Source: Desulfovibrio desulfuricans DSM 642
Lineage (GTDB): Bacteria > Desulfobacterota > Desulfovibrionia > Desulfovibrionales > Desulfovibrionaceae
NCBI RefSeq assembly: GCF_000420465.1
Contig: NZ_ATUZ01000017.1
Span: 1-64,000, forward strand
Direction: 5' to 3'
Length of the DNA stretch: 64,000 nt
Part shown: positions 38,097 through 46,719 of the stretch, piece by piece
Layout: the number at the start of each line of letters is the position of its first letter
Position numbering within the stretch: the first letter of the stretch is position 1
The notes under the pieces: generated by a model
What the model was told of the DNA's origin: nothing
Seen by the model: the letters and a program-made list of their open reading frames with translations, nothing else
Database searches by the model: none
Program-made: the position numbers and the translations under genes

Positions 38097-39527
38097 CTAT
38101 TTTATGAGGCCGAGCATTTTCCAGTAGGGTATGCTGATAAGAAAGGCCACTATACATATGGCGGTATAGGCAGCCGAAAGTTTAATCATGGCTCCGTGCC
38201 GTGCCATTTTGCCCTGTGTGCCGAAATGGGCGCAAAGGTAAATGGAGTTCATGTAGCTCAGGTACCAGATATCGCTGCCGGCAAAAGTGACCATGCAGGC
38301 GATCCAGGGGTTCATGCCGTGGGCAATCATGATGGGCGGAAGAATCAGCACAAAGATTGCCGAGGCGGATGTGAGCGACACAATAACCAGTTTGACGAGC
38401 GAGGCCACAACCACCAGCGTCACAATGAACAGGGCGGGTTCGGAAATCACGTTGGCAAGGAGGGGCTGCAGTTCCGTACCAAGCCAGCGGTCAACCTTGA
38501 GCGACTGGATAACCGAGGCCATGTTCAGGATGCTGCCCACGAAAACAACGGACGACCAGTCGATGCCCGTCTTGAAATCGTTTTTGTCCATAACCTTGAG
38601 CAACATGAGTGTGCACATGGCCATCAGGGAAACTTCACCGGCAGATATCTTGTGCAGCGATTCGGTCATCCACATAAGCAGGGTGACAATAAGCACGCCC
38701 ATGCACAGCTTTTCATTACGGGTCATGGGCCCGAGCTTTTCAAGCTGAGCGGTGCTGTAGCCTGCGGGCAGGCTGACTTTTTCCTTGGGCTTGTAGCAGG
38801 TCACGATGAAAAGACCCATGCCGAGGAAAACGCACACGCCATAGGGCAACGACCACAAAAGCCACTGCAGCCACGTAACGCCGCGATAGGCCTCGGGCAG
38901 CATGCCCACCAGCACGTAATGGCTGAACGAGCCGCTCATGAACATGTGCCCCATGAGGATAAAGCCCACATAGCATGCGCCGAACAGGCCGTTGGCCGCG
39001 TTGGACTTGCGTTCAATGCCAAGTTCATCGCTGATGCCCATGGCAATGGGCGAAGAAAGCGTGGCCTTGGCGTTCATGCTGGGAATGAGCGGGCCGATCA
39101 CAGTGCCCGAACCAATCAGCCCCCACACCTGTCCGGCAAAGCTGGCAGGGAAAAGCTTGAGCACCCAGAGCGAGATGCGCTTTAAAAGGCCTGTTTTGCC
39201 AGCCACTGCGCCCAGGGCGAATGCACCGACCATGATCCACCAGCCGGAGGTGGAAAACGTGGCGAACGCTGTTTTGAAAGGCACGCACTTGAAGGCCGAC
39301 CACAAGATACACATCATCAAACCGGTGACAAATTCTGGCACGATCTCGGTGATCCACCAGCCCACAGCCCACACGGTGATGCCAAGAGCAATCATGGTCT
39401 TTTCGTTCAGGCCTTCTGGCGGCGCTTGCAGGGCGACCCAGATACCAAGGATGATGGAAAGAACAGACCCCGCAAGGCGAATGTTCTTGACCAGATTCCC
39501 TTTGTTTTCAGCAGCGATTTCAGCCAT
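38097..39527 (-). CDS. DASS-family (SLC13-type) anion permease
   Basis: A 476-residue inner-membrane transporter with about 12 hydrophobic helices, of the divalent anion:Na+ symporter / CitT-like group that moves di- and tricarboxylates or related organic acids. Family features include the SNAANGLFGACYVGF and GPLIPSMNAKATL segments and the Ser/Thr-rich hairpin (SLTSASAIFVLILPP). GGGAG precedes the ATG. A sigma-54 promoter match lies about 85 bases upstream, and the next gene downstream is the sigma-54 activator. I infer that it imports the acid oxidised by the adjacent ferredoxin-dependent enzymes. Confidence 0.88.
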   Translation of the reverse strand: MAEIAAENKGNLVKNIRLAGSVLSIILGIWVALQAPPEGLNEKTMIALGITVWAVGWWITEIVPEFVTGLMMCILWSAFKCVPFKTAFATFSTSGWWIMVGAFALGAVAGKTGLLKRISLWVLKLFPASFAGQVWGLIGSGTVIGPLIPSMNAKATLSSPIAMGISDELGIERKSNAANGLFGACYVGFILMGHMFMSGSFSHYVLVGMLPEAYRGVTWLQWLLWSLPYGVCVFLGMGLFIVTCYKPKEKVSLPAGYSTAQLEKLGPMTRNEKLCMGVLIVTLLMWMTESLHKISAGEVSLMAMCTLMLLKVMDKNDFKTGIDWSSVVFVGSILNMASVIQSLKVDRWLGTELQPLLANVISEPALFIVTLVVVASLVKLVIVSLTSASAIFVLILPPIMIAHGMNPWIACMVTFAGSDIWYLSYMNSIYLCAHFGTQGKMARHGAMIKLSAAYTAICIVAFLISIPYWKMLGLIK

Positions 39528-39610
39528 GACACTCCCTCTGTGTAAAAAATGGAACGGCCTCGGGGCAAAAAAATGAATGGAAAATTAAAAAACCGGAGCA
39601 GACCGAAAAC

Positions 39611-39625
39611 GCAAAAGAGGCGCCA
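39611..39625 (-). promoter_or_regulatory. Sigma-54 promoter upstream of the anion permease
   Basis: Minus strand reads TGGCGCCTCTTTTGC. It matches the -24/-12 consensus TGGCAC-N5-TTGC with one mismatch, and the GG and GC doublets have the required spacing. It faces the permease start codon 84 bases away. A 10-bp palindrome AAACGCGTTT (39745-39754) lies about 120 bases further upstream and could be an activator site. Confidence 0.75.
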
Positions 39626-39963
39626 GCAACCCAACGTAAAAAGGTGTTTTGCTTCATATGTTGAGCGTCACTTCAGATACAACCACAATAACGCTCTTGC
39701 CGGGCTCTAGTGCGCGCATGCCAAACACAAACAACCAGTCTGTTAAACGCGTTTGAGATATCCACAGAATCTCTTTATGCGCTTTGTTTTTGATCCCGCT
39801 TTGGGCCGCATTTGCGCCATGGGTATCGTAAAAATATTGTTTGTTTTTCAGCTAACTGCAATGTGCCGTGCGCCAGTGTTTTTTTGCGCTAAGTATAACA
39901 ATAAGCAAGTTAAATGTTGCGGTGTCAGCAATGCGCCAACAGGCCGGAACGCTATGTCGCTCG

Positions 39964-39995
39964 CAGGGGCAAGGCGGAGATCCGCCTTGCCCCTG
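39964..39995 (-). terminator. Strong hairpin downstream of buk
   Basis: CAGGGGCAAGGCGGA and TCCGCCTTGCCCCTG pair perfectly (15 bp with only two bases between, so the real loop is a few bases larger). It lies 57 bases after the buk stop codon. No T-run follows, so termination is inferred from position. Confidence 0.55.
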
Positions 39996-40052
39996 AGGGG
40001 GCTGCTTGATCTACAGGGATTGGGGTAAGCAGCGCGACACGGGTGCACCTGA

Positions 40053-41129
40053 CTATTCGTGGAAGGTATGGAAACCTTCCTCATTGCGCAGTACGCGCAA
40101 AATTCCGTAGGCCAGCGCTTCCAGCTCGTTTTCTCCCGGCAGCACCATGACCTCGCCGAGGAACTGTATCCGGGGCACCACGCGCTCAATGATGTACGAG
40201 GAGTTGGCCAATGCGCCGGTAAGCACCACAACATCCACCTGGCCTTTGATGACCGCAGCCAGCGAGGCAATGTGCTTGGCAACCTGATAGGTCATGCCGT
40301 CGTACACAAGGCGGGCTTTTTCATCGCCTTCGGCAATGCGGCGTTCAACCTCAAGGGCATTGTTGGTGCCAAGGTAGGCCATCAGGCCTCCCTGACCGCG
40401 CGTGCGCCGCGTGGCTGAATGGCGGTCAAACTTGCCCGAAAAGCACAGGTCGATGAGCTGCCTGTTGGGCAGGCCGCCGGAACGCTCGGGCGAGTAGGGG
40501 CCTTCCTCATCAGTGATGACATCAATCATGCGCCCCTGATGAATGACCGTGGCGCTGATGCCCGCACCCATGTGGCTGACGATGATGTTCTTGTCCGCCA
40601 GTTTCCAGCCCTTGCTCGTGGCGGCCTTGATGGCCATGGCGCGCATGTTGAGGGCATGGCACGAGGCCTTGCGGCGAATTTCCGGCAGGCCGGAGAGCTT
40701 GGCGATGTCTTCCATCTGATCCATCACCACGGCATCATAGATGTAGGAGGGGATGTTTAGCGGCTTGGCGATTTCGTGCGCCAGCAGCGCCCCGAGGTTG
40801 GAGGCGTGGTCGTCAATGGGGCGGTGCCGCAGAAAGTCCAGCATGCCCTCATCAACAAGATACGCGCCCTGCAACAGTGGGGGCAGTTTGCCGCCACGCC
40901 CGGCCACGGCGGAAAGCTGGTGCAGGTCAAACTGCTCTTCTTGCAGCGCCTTCAGTATGGCATCCAGCCGGATGGGAAACTGGGCGACGTTGCTTTCAAA
41001 CCCGCGCAGGGATTCTGCCGGATGATCCACTTTTTTCTGGAACAAAAGCTCGTGGTTCTTGTAAACGGCAATCCGCGTGGAGGTGGAACCGGGATTGATG
41101 GAAAGAACGGTATAGTTGGTTTCCGCCAT
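40053..41129 (-). CDS. buk: Butyrate kinase family acyl kinase
   Basis: A 358-residue cytoplasmic ASKHA-fold kinase that turns an acyl phosphate and ADP into the acid and ATP. The phosphate-binding start LSINPGSTSTRIAVY, the SHMGAGISATVI strand and the VLTGALANS segment match butyrate kinases rather than the longer acetate kinases (about 400). AAGGA precedes the ATG. It follows the phosphotransacylase gene with 150 bases between and completes the substrate-level phosphorylation module of this locus. Real substrates of the family include butyrate, isobutyrate and other branched acids. Confidence 0.92.
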   Translation of the reverse strand: MAETNYTVLSINPGSTSTRIAVYKNHELLFQKKVDHPAESLRGFESNVAQFPIRLDAILKALQEEQFDLHQLSAVAGRGGKLPPLLQGAYLVDEGMLDFLRHRPIDDHASNLGALLAHEIAKPLNIPSYIYDAVVMDQMEDIAKLSGLPEIRRKASCHALNMRAMAIKAATSKGWKLADKNIIVSHMGAGISATVIHQGRMIDVITDEEGPYSPERSGGLPNRQLIDLCFSGKFDRHSATRRTRGQGGLMAYLGTNNALEVERRIAEGDEKARLVYDGMTYQVAKHIASLAAVIKGQVDVVVLTGALANSSYIIERVVPRIQFLGEVMVLPGENELEALAYGILRVLRNEEGFHTFHE

Positions 41130-41173
41130 GTCATATCCTTATGGGACAATGTGAAATGCTCTTGCTGTCATGG

Positions 41174-41216
41174 GCTGCCGCGCCTGATGCGCTGAGCTGC
41201 ATTGCAGCGCGGCAGC
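41174..41216 (-). other. Stem-loop between ptb and buk
   Basis: GCTGCCGCGC (41174-41183) and GCGCGGCAGC (41207-41216) pair perfectly in the 150-base gap between two genes that should be co-transcribed. It has no T-run. It may be a processing or stability element that sets the relative amounts of the two products. Confidence 0.5.
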
Positions 41217-41279
41217 CTGAAACCTTGCGAGCGGTTGGCTCAGGGGCGCAAGCGGCAGGGCCAGCCCATCCGCAGTTGG

Positions 41280-42185
41280 CTATCCCGCAGCAGAGGCCGC
41301 AAGAACCATGGTTCTGAACTTGTCTTCAGCGCTTGCCGCGCGGGAATTGAGCACCACCGGCACCCTGCCGCCCACCACTATGCCTGCGGTCAGCGCGTTG
41401 GCCGTATGGCGCAGGCACTTGATAAGCACGTTGGCGGTGACAATATTGGGGCACACCAGCAGGTCGGCATCGCCTGCAACGGGGCTTTCATAGCCCTTGG
41501 TGGCGGCTGATTCAGCGCATACCGCCAGGTCGTAGGATATGGGGCCTTCAATCAGGCAGCCGGTGATCTGGCCGTTTTTGTTCATTTCTTTCAGCGCGGC
41601 GGCGTCAACGCTTTCAGGCATTTTTTCATTAACGGTTTCCGCAGAGGCCAGCACCGCAACCTTGGGGTTATCAATGCCCATGCGCGCAAGGGCATCCACC
41701 GCGTTCTGGATAATGTCGCGCTTCTGTTCGAGCGAAGGCGCAATGTTGATGGCGGCATCGCACAGGGCCAGAAGCTTGGGGTAGGTGGCAACCTGCACAA
41801 TGTTCATGTGCGAGATCAGCCGCCCGGTGCGGAAGCCGGTTTCTTCCTTGAACAGCCCCTTGAGAAGAACACCGGTCTGGATCAGGCCTTTGAGAATAAA
41901 GTTGGCCCGGCCTTCCTTGACCGCCATGCCAGCCCCTGTGGCGGATTCCTGCGGCGTGGCAGTTTCAACAATGGGATAGGCATCGCCCGGCAGGCCTATG
42001 GCCTTGAGTTTTGCTGCGATATCTTCCTTCTTGCCAAACAGCAGCGGCTCCACAAGGCCCACTTCAACAGCGTGCCGCACAGCTTCAAGCACATGCTCGT
42101 CTGCGGCTTCCACCACAGCCACCTTGCACTTGTGGGCTTTTTGCATCACTGCTGCTTCAAGTTCGTCAAAGCTCTTGTATACCAT
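41280..42185 (-). CDS. ptb: Phosphate acyltransferase (phosphate butyryltransferase type)
   Basis: A 301-residue cytoplasmic enzyme that exchanges CoA for phosphate on an acyl-CoA. It belongs to the PTA_PTB fold: GLVEPLLFGKK near the N-terminus, the FILKGLIQTGVLLKGL and GFRTGRLISHMN segments in the middle and DLLVCPNIVTANVL near the end. Length is that of Ptb (about 300), shorter than Pta. I chose the ATG at 42185 with GGAG seven bases before it. It begins 16 bases after the ferredoxin gene and so belongs to the kor operon, where it would accept the acyl-CoA formed by that complex. Confidence 0.9.
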   Translation of the reverse strand: MVYKSFDELEAAVMQKAHKCKVAVVEAADEHVLEAVRHAVEVGLVEPLLFGKKEDIAAKLKAIGLPGDAYPIVETATPQESATGAGMAVKEGRANFILKGLIQTGVLLKGLFKEETGFRTGRLISHMNIVQVATYPKLLALCDAAINIAPSLEQKRDIIQNAVDALARMGIDNPKVAVLASAETVNEKMPESVDAAALKEMNKNGQITGCLIEGPISYDLAVCAESAATKGYESPVAGDADLLVCPNIVTANVLIKCLRHTANALTAGIVVGGRVPVVLNSRAASAEDKFRTMVLAASAAG

Positions 42186-42201
42186 GACTGACTCCGGCCT
42201 G

Positions 42202-42426
42202 TTATTTTTCCAGAACTTCAATGGCAAAGTCGGGGCAGACCATCATGCATGTGCGGCAGCCTATGCAGGCCTGCGCATTGACCGGAGTCATAAAAAGGTA
42301 GCCAGCCGCATTGTATTCCGTGCCGAAGTCGTAGACGGACTTGGGGCAGAGTTCCTTGCAGTAGCCGCAGCCCTTGCAGAGCACGGCGTCCACGCAAACT
42401 TCAAAAGTTTTCTTTTCCTCGCTCAT
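42202..42426 (-). CDS. 2x[4Fe-4S] ferredoxin subunit of the 2-oxoacid oxidoreductase (KorD type)
   Basis: A 74-residue ferredoxin with two clusters, ligated by CKGCGYCKELC...P and CIGCRTCMMVC...P. As the fourth subunit of 2-oxoacid:ferredoxin oxidoreductases it carries electrons from the thiamine centre to soluble ferredoxin. The ATG overlaps the TGA of the gamma-subunit gene (ATGA), with a G-rich ribosome site before it. Confidence 0.92.
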   Translation of the reverse strand: MSEEKKTFEVCVDAVLCKGCGYCKELCPKSVYDFGTEYNAAGYLFMTPVNAQACIGCRTCMMVCPDFAIEVLEK

Positions 42427-42956
42427 CAGTTTCCCCCCCGGGCGGCTTGGGCAGCAGCAGCGCCCCGCCTGATCACTTCCATGTTAATCTTGGCCACTTC
42501 GGGTTTGCCCTTGCGCTCGGCGATGCTCAGCAACGTGTCCAGAGGCAGTGCCCCGGTAAGCGCCATGGCCGCCCCAAGACCGGCAAGGTTGGCCGATTTG
42601 GGCGCGCCCAGCTCGTGGGCGATCTCGGTCATGGGGATGCCGATCCAGTTGCTCAGCTGGCGGGGTTTCATGAGCGAGGTGTCGTACACAACGGGGGCTA
42701 CGGCTTTGTCGTAGCGGGTGCCCACAACCTCGTTCAGCGCAATGATCAGGTTGGGTTTGACGACCTGCTGGAAAAGGATTTCCGCATCATCCATCAGCAC
42801 TTCGGCGCTGATAAAGCCGCCGCGTTGCGAAATGCCGTACGACTGGGACTGCACTACGTTGCGGCCACCCAGAATAGCGGCTTCGGCAAGAAAGGACGCG
42901 CAAAACACAAGGCCCTGCCCGCCGGTGCCAGCCATGATAAATTCATACTGGGCCAT
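42426..42956 (-). CDS. korC: 2-oxoacid:ferredoxin oxidoreductase, gamma subunit
   Basis: A 176-residue subunit of the POR gamma type, recognised by the N-terminal GTGGQGLVFCASFLAEAA and the SQSYGISQRGG motif. It contributes to the CoA-binding part of the complex. The gene starts one base after the beta-subunit stop, with GGAGG before it. Subunit order alpha-beta-gamma-ferredoxin matches 2-oxoglutarate (Kor) or branched-chain (Vor) enzymes rather than pyruvate synthase, which in Desulfovibrio is a single fused chain. Confidence 0.92.
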   Translation of the reverse strand: MAQYEFIMAGTGGQGLVFCASFLAEAAILGGRNVVQSQSYGISQRGGFISAEVLMDDAEILFQQVVKPNLIIALNEVVGTRYDKAVAPVVYDTSLMKPRQLSNWIGIPMTEIAHELGAPKSANLAGLGAAMALTGALPLDTLLSIAERKGKPEVAKINMEVIRRGAAAAQAARGGN

Positions 42957-42957
42957 G

Positions 42958-43788
42958 CTACTTTCCTCCCTTGGCGGCCGTGATCACCGCGCGCTCGGCC
43001 TCGTAGCGAGTGTTGAAATCGTGAACGTCCTTGTCGGCGATGACGCCGGTGACAAAGTAGCCAAGATCCGCTGCGTTCTCGATGGAATCAAACTTGGCCT
43101 GGGAAACGGCCTTTTCCTTGAGATTGCGCAGCATATCCACAGGCTGCTTCATCTTGTTGCGGGGGCCGAACAGGGTGGAGCAGGGACTCATGGCTTCGAT
43201 AAGTGAAAAGCCTTTTTTCTGGATACCGGCAACAATGCGGTTCTTGAGGCGCATGCCGCTGGTGACGGATTCGCGGGCCACAAAGTTGGCCCCTGCCGCG
43301 CGCACCAGATCGCACACGTCAAAGCCGCGCTCGGGGTTGCCGCCAACAGACGTGCTGGTGATGGCCCCGTTGGGCGTGGTTGCCGAGTACTGACCGCCGG
43401 TCATGCCGTAGTTCAGGTTGTTCACAATGATGGCCGTAAGGTCCATATTGCGGCGGGCCGTATGGATAAGATGGTTGCCGCCAATGGTGGTGCCGTCGCC
43501 ATCGCCCATAAGAACAATGACGTGGAGATTGGGGTTGGCCGCCTTGGCGCCGGTGGCGAAGGTGAGGGCGCGCCCGTGCGTGGTATGCAGGGCATTGGCG
43601 GAAATATAATCATCGGCCTTGCCCCAGCAGCCAATGCCGGTGACGACAAGAACGTCTTCTTTTTTGAGATTCAGCTCGTCCATGGCGCACAAAAGCGCGT
43701 TCAGGACAATGCCGTTGCCGCAGCCCGCACACCACATGAGCGGCAGTGCCTCTTTGTTAAGAAGCGAGCGTGAAATAGCCTGTGCCAT
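42958..43788 (-). CDS. korB: 2-oxoacid:ferredoxin oxidoreductase, beta subunit (thiamine-binding)
   Basis: A 276-residue subunit holding thiamine diphosphate. The binding motif GDGDGTTIGGNHLIHTARRN...NN is complete, and the cysteines of CAGCGNG, with a further Cys in GIGCWGK, ligate the internal [4Fe-4S] cluster. AAGGAG precedes the ATG, 12 bases after the alpha-subunit stop. The protein ends at the length normal for KorB/VorB. The motifs do not by themselves separate 2-oxoglutarate, 2-oxoisovalerate or other 2-oxoacids. Confidence 0.93.
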   Translation of the reverse strand: MAQAISRSLLNKEALPLMWCAGCGNGIVLNALLCAMDELNLKKEDVLVVTGIGCWGKADDYISANALHTTHGRALTFATGAKAANPNLHVIVLMGDGDGTTIGGNHLIHTARRNMDLTAIIVNNLNYGMTGGQYSATTPNGAITSTSVGGNPERGFDVCDLVRAAGANFVARESVTSGMRLKNRIVAGIQKKGFSLIEAMSPCSTLFGPRNKMKQPVDMLRNLKEKAVSQAKFDSIENAADLGYFVTGVIADKDVHDFNTRYEAERAVITAAKGGK

Positions 43789-43800
43789 TGTATTTCTCCT

Positions 43801-44928
43801 TTACTTCAAGGCGGCTGCGATCTGGGCCGGGGTCATGATGCTGCCGTTGTAGCTGTTAACCCCAACAACCAGCGATGGATCCGGCACATACTTTTTCACT
43901 TCTCCAGCCAACTGGCCGGAATAGTTCATTTCAGCAACAACAATGCGCTTGGCCTTGCGTGCGGCTTCCCGCACTTCCACATCGGCAAAGGGCCACAGGG
44001 TCTGCAGCTGGAGAACGCCAACCTTGCCGCCGCTGGCATTGGCCTCTTGCGCCACGCTGCGGGCTGCGCGGGTGACCACGCCGGAAGTAATGATCAGGGT
44101 ATCGCAGTCTTCTTTGCCGAAGTAGCGCGTCATGACGATTTCATCACGGCCCTTGGCAATCTTGGTGTGCAGCTGGGCGACCCTGCGTCCGGCATTTTCG
44201 GGCGTATTGCAGCTAAAGCCGTTTTCGCCGTGCATGGAGCTTGTGACATGGAAGACATAGTCGCTGCCATAGCTGGCCAGGGGCGCAACAGCGCCTTCGT
44301 CAAAGCAGAAGGGCTTGTAGTCGGCGGGTGCGCAGGCAGGCTGGCTGCGGTCAACAACCTCCACTTCACCCTGGTCGGGAATGACAATGTTTTCACGCAT
44401 GTGGCCGCAAACTTCTTCCGGGGCCATGATGACCGGCACGCGGTATTTTTCGGACAGGTTGAAGGCCTTGACCGTCAGGTCAAAGCATTCCTGTACCGAG
44501 GCCGGGGTCAGCGCGATAATTTCCTGGTCGCCATGCCGTCCCCAGCGCAGCTGCATGATATCGGACTGGGCCGGTTTGGTGGCAAGGCCTGTGGATGGAC
44601 CGGAACGTTGCACGTTCACTACCACCACGGGTACTTCGCCCATGGTCGCCATGCCGAGGTTTTCCTGCATAAGCGAAAAACCGGGGCCGCTGGTGGCGGT
44701 AAACGACTTCACGCCTGCCAGTGATGCGCCCACAATGGCGCCCATGCTCGCCAGTTCGTCTTCCATCTGCATGAAAATGCCCCCAAGCTTGGGGAGCTCG
44801 CGCGAGGCGATTTCAGCAATTTCGGAAGAAGGGGTGATGGGATACCCGGCGTAGTACCGCGCTCCTGCGTAGAACGCGCCTTGGGCTATGGCGGCGTTAC
44901 CCTGGATGAGCTTGCTTTGTTTTTTCAT
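43801..44928 (-). CDS. korA: 2-oxoacid:ferredoxin oxidoreductase, alpha subunit
   Basis: A 375-residue subunit with the POR N-terminal fold (GNAAIAQGAFYAGARYYAGY, then PITPSSEIAE) and the domain II containing LIITSGVVTRAARS. It completes the active site of the thiamine enzyme. The frame stays open to 45090, but the ATG at 44928 has AAAGG before it and the conserved N-terminus follows at once; ATG 44946 is the next possibility. It is the first gene of korA-korB-korC-ferredoxin-ptb-buk, downstream of a sigma-54 promoter match. Confidence 0.92.
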   Translation of the reverse strand: MKKQSKLIQGNAAIAQGAFYAGARYYAGYPITPSSEIAEIASRELPKLGGIFMQMEDELASMGAIVGASLAGVKSFTATSGPGFSLMQENLGMATMGEVPVVVVNVQRSGPSTGLATKPAQSDIMQLRWGRHGDQEIIALTPASVQECFDLTVKAFNLSEKYRVPVIMAPEEVCGHMRENIVIPDQGEVEVVDRSQPACAPADYKPFCFDEGAVAPLASYGSDYVFHVTSSMHGENGFSCNTPENAGRRVAQLHTKIAKGRDEIVMTRYFGKEDCDTLIITSGVVTRAARSVAQEANASGGKVGVLQLQTLWPFADVEVREAARKAKRIVVAEMNYSGQLAGEVKKYVPDPSLVVGVNSYNGSIMTPAQIAAALK

Positions 44929-45144
44929 TGCCTTTCTAAACCTCATTTCCGTTGTGGTGCCACCAGTAATTGTTCTGCCATCTCTCAATTGATGTGTACT
45001 CTTTGTGCAAAACAACTTCATTTGCCGAAAGTAACGGCATTGATTGCAGTTTGTATGGCTGAGACTTTCTTTTTTATATGAAAAATACAAACACTATGGA
45101 GAGTATTTTTCTGTCATTATCCAAGAGTTGCAGTTTTTAGTTCA

Positions 45145-45159
45145 GCAAGTATTATGCCA
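45145..45159 (-). promoter_or_regulatory. Sigma-54 promoter of the kor-ptb-buk operon
   Basis: Minus strand reads TGGCATAATACTTGC followed by T. It matches TGGCAC-N5-TTGC-[AT] with a single mismatch and exact doublet spacing. Predicted transcription start is near 45134, giving a leader of about 200 bases before korA. Confidence 0.8.
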
Positions 45160-45422
45160 AATAACGAATTACTGCACAGCGCTGAAATTGCTTCTCTTTT
45201 TTCTGAAGGCTGGTTTATTTTGTTAACTATGTTTTCGGATGTGTTGCGAAAGTTAACGTTGAGTACGGCTGCGAAGTGTCGGGCTGATCCGGTATTCCCG
45301 CAAAAAAATTAAATAACAGGTAGTTATAAATACTTTGCGGTTGATCTGTATCTTGTTTCCCCTGCGGGCATGCTCGCTGTGCAGATGGCTCAATCGAAAC
45401 AGCAAGCATGCCCGCAAGGGAC

Positions 45423-45441
45423 GCCGCGTAGGGGACGCGGC
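45423..45441 (-). terminator. Small hairpin after glcF
   Basis: GCCGCGT and ACGCGGC pair around AGGGG, ten bases after the glcF stop. Together with the larger inverted repeat just beyond (45363-45416) it may end the transcript. There is no T-run. Confidence 0.4.
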
Positions 45442-45450
45442 ATGGCCCTG

Positions 45451-46719
45451 TTACAGGCCATATGCCTTGGCAAGCAGTTCGGCAGTGTGCAGCACGCGAA
45501 TGTTTGCGCCGCGGTGGCTCAAACCGTCGATAAGCTGCATCTTGCAGGCAGAACAGCCAGTGGCGACAACATCCGCCCCAGTGGACAGAATGTCGCTGGT
45601 TTTATCCGCCAGAATCTGCTGAGACAGGTCATAGTGGGTGGCGCTGAACGTGCCCGCGCAACCGCAGCAGACATCTGGGCGGCTCATTTCCACAAAACGC
45701 AGGCCGGGTATGGCGCGGATGAGACCGCGGGGCTGCTTGGATACGCCCATGCCGCGCACAAGGTGGCAGGCATCGTGATAGGTCGCCTTGAGGGGGACGT
45801 TCTGCACATAGGGCGCAGGGCCAAGCCTGGTGAGAAAGTCGGAAATGTCGAAGACCTTGTCCTTGAATCCTTCCCATGCAGAAAGCGCGTCGCTGTTTTG
45901 CAGCACCTCGCCGTATTCCTTGCTGAGGGCCGAGCCGCAGGTGGCGCAGCCGGTGATGACGGCGTCAAAGCTGCCGCGTGAAAGGATGCGTGCGTTGTTT
46001 TCAGCCAGCAGGGCCGCGCCGTCAAAATCGCCGGACGAAAACAGTGGCGTGCCGCAACACTGAAGGTTGTCCAGCAAATGCACTTCCACGCCGTTGGCAA
46101 CCAGCACGTCTATGAGGGCCTTGCCTGCATTGGCATAGACATAGTTGAGCATGCAGCCGGGGAAAAAGGCCACCCGAGCACGGGCGGATCCCTTGGGGCT
46201 GCTGACGGCAGGCATGATCTTGCGCAGCGGCTTGTCGGCCAGAGCCGGGACAACGCGGCGAAGGTTCAGCCCTGCGGCGGGGATGGGAATGCGTGAAACC
46301 TTGCCCGCGCCGTTTTCAGTATTTTTGAAGAGTATGGACTGAAAAGGTTTGGCGTGGCTCAGGGCCATATCAAACAGCCGACCCTTGGTGACAGCTTTGA
46401 ATGCGATACTCTTTGCGGCTGGCAGCTGGCCTTCTTCCGCCATCTTGCGGCGCAAGGCCATGATCAGGTCGGTGGTGTTGACGCCGGAAGGGCAGATGGC
46501 CTTGCAGCGCATGCACAGGGTGCAACGGGCGGCCAGTTCCATCAGCTCCTTGGTGGGCTTTACCGTGCCGTCCGCCAGAGAACGCAGCAGAAAAAGCTTG
46601 CCGCGTGAAGAATTGGATTCTTCGTATGTCTTGCCGTAAACCGGGCAGATGGTGAGGCACTGCCCGCAACGGGTGCACTTGAGGGCGGCTGCTTTCAATT
46701 CGTCCAGGGACTTGCTCAT
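45451..46719 (-). CDS. glcF: GlcF-type iron-sulfur subunit of a 2-hydroxyacid dehydrogenase
   Basis: A 422-residue protein with two [4Fe-4S] sites at the N-terminus (CTRCGQCLTICPVYG, about 14-28; CTLCMRCKAICPSG, about 67-80) and two CCG domains (CCGTPLFSSGD and CCGCAGTFS) as in GlcF and heterodisulfide-reductase-like proteins. It takes electrons from the FAD subunit encoded just upstream and passes them on to the respiratory chain. The ATG overlaps the glcD stop (ATGA) and has GGAGG before it. In Desulfovibrio such GlcD/GlcF pairs act as lactate dehydrogenases; glycolate or another 2-hydroxyacid is equally possible. Confidence 0.92.
   Translation of the reverse strand: MSKSLDELKAAALKCTRCGQCLTICPVYGKTYEESNSSRGKLFLLRSLADGTVKPTKELMELAARCTLCMRCKAICPSGVNTTDLIMALRRKMAEEGQLPAAKSIAFKAVTKGRLFDMALSHAKPFQSILFKNTENGAGKVSRIPIPAAGLNLRRVVPALADKPLRKIMPAVSSPKGSARARVAFFPGCMLNYVYANAGKALIDVLVANGVEVHLLDNLQCCGTPLFSSGDFDGAALLAENNARILSRGSFDAVITGCATCGSALSKEYGEVLQNSDALSAWEGFKDKVFDISDFLTRLGPAPYVQNVPLKATYHDACHLVRGMGVSKQPRGLIRAIPGLRFVEMSRPDVCCGCAGTFSATHYDLSQQILADKTSDILSTGADVVATGCSACKMQLIDGLSHRGANIRVLHTAELLAKAYGL

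Larger units (their letters stand above)
39528..40052. other. Intergenic region between buk and the anion permease
   Basis: About 525 bases without a supported gene. From the buk side it holds a strong 15-bp hairpin (39964-39995), a 10-bp palindrome at 39745-39754 and the sigma-54 promoter at 39611-39625. The intervening sequence is AT-rich and unremarkable. Confidence 0.55.
44929..45450. other. Intergenic region upstream of the kor operon
   Basis: About 520 AT-rich bases with no supported gene. It contains the sigma-54 promoter at 45145-45159, two GTTAAC boxes near 45221 and 45253 that could belong to an upstream activator site, and on the glcF side an inverted repeat (TGCGGGCATGC/GCATGCCCGCA within 45363-45416) plus a 7-bp hairpin (45423-45441), which may end the glcDF transcript. 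Confidence 0.5.

Noticed and set aside
37869..39185. 438-residue plus-strand frame opposite the anion permease
   Set aside because: Composition is typical of antisense to a hydrophobic protein, with no ribosome site and no domain.
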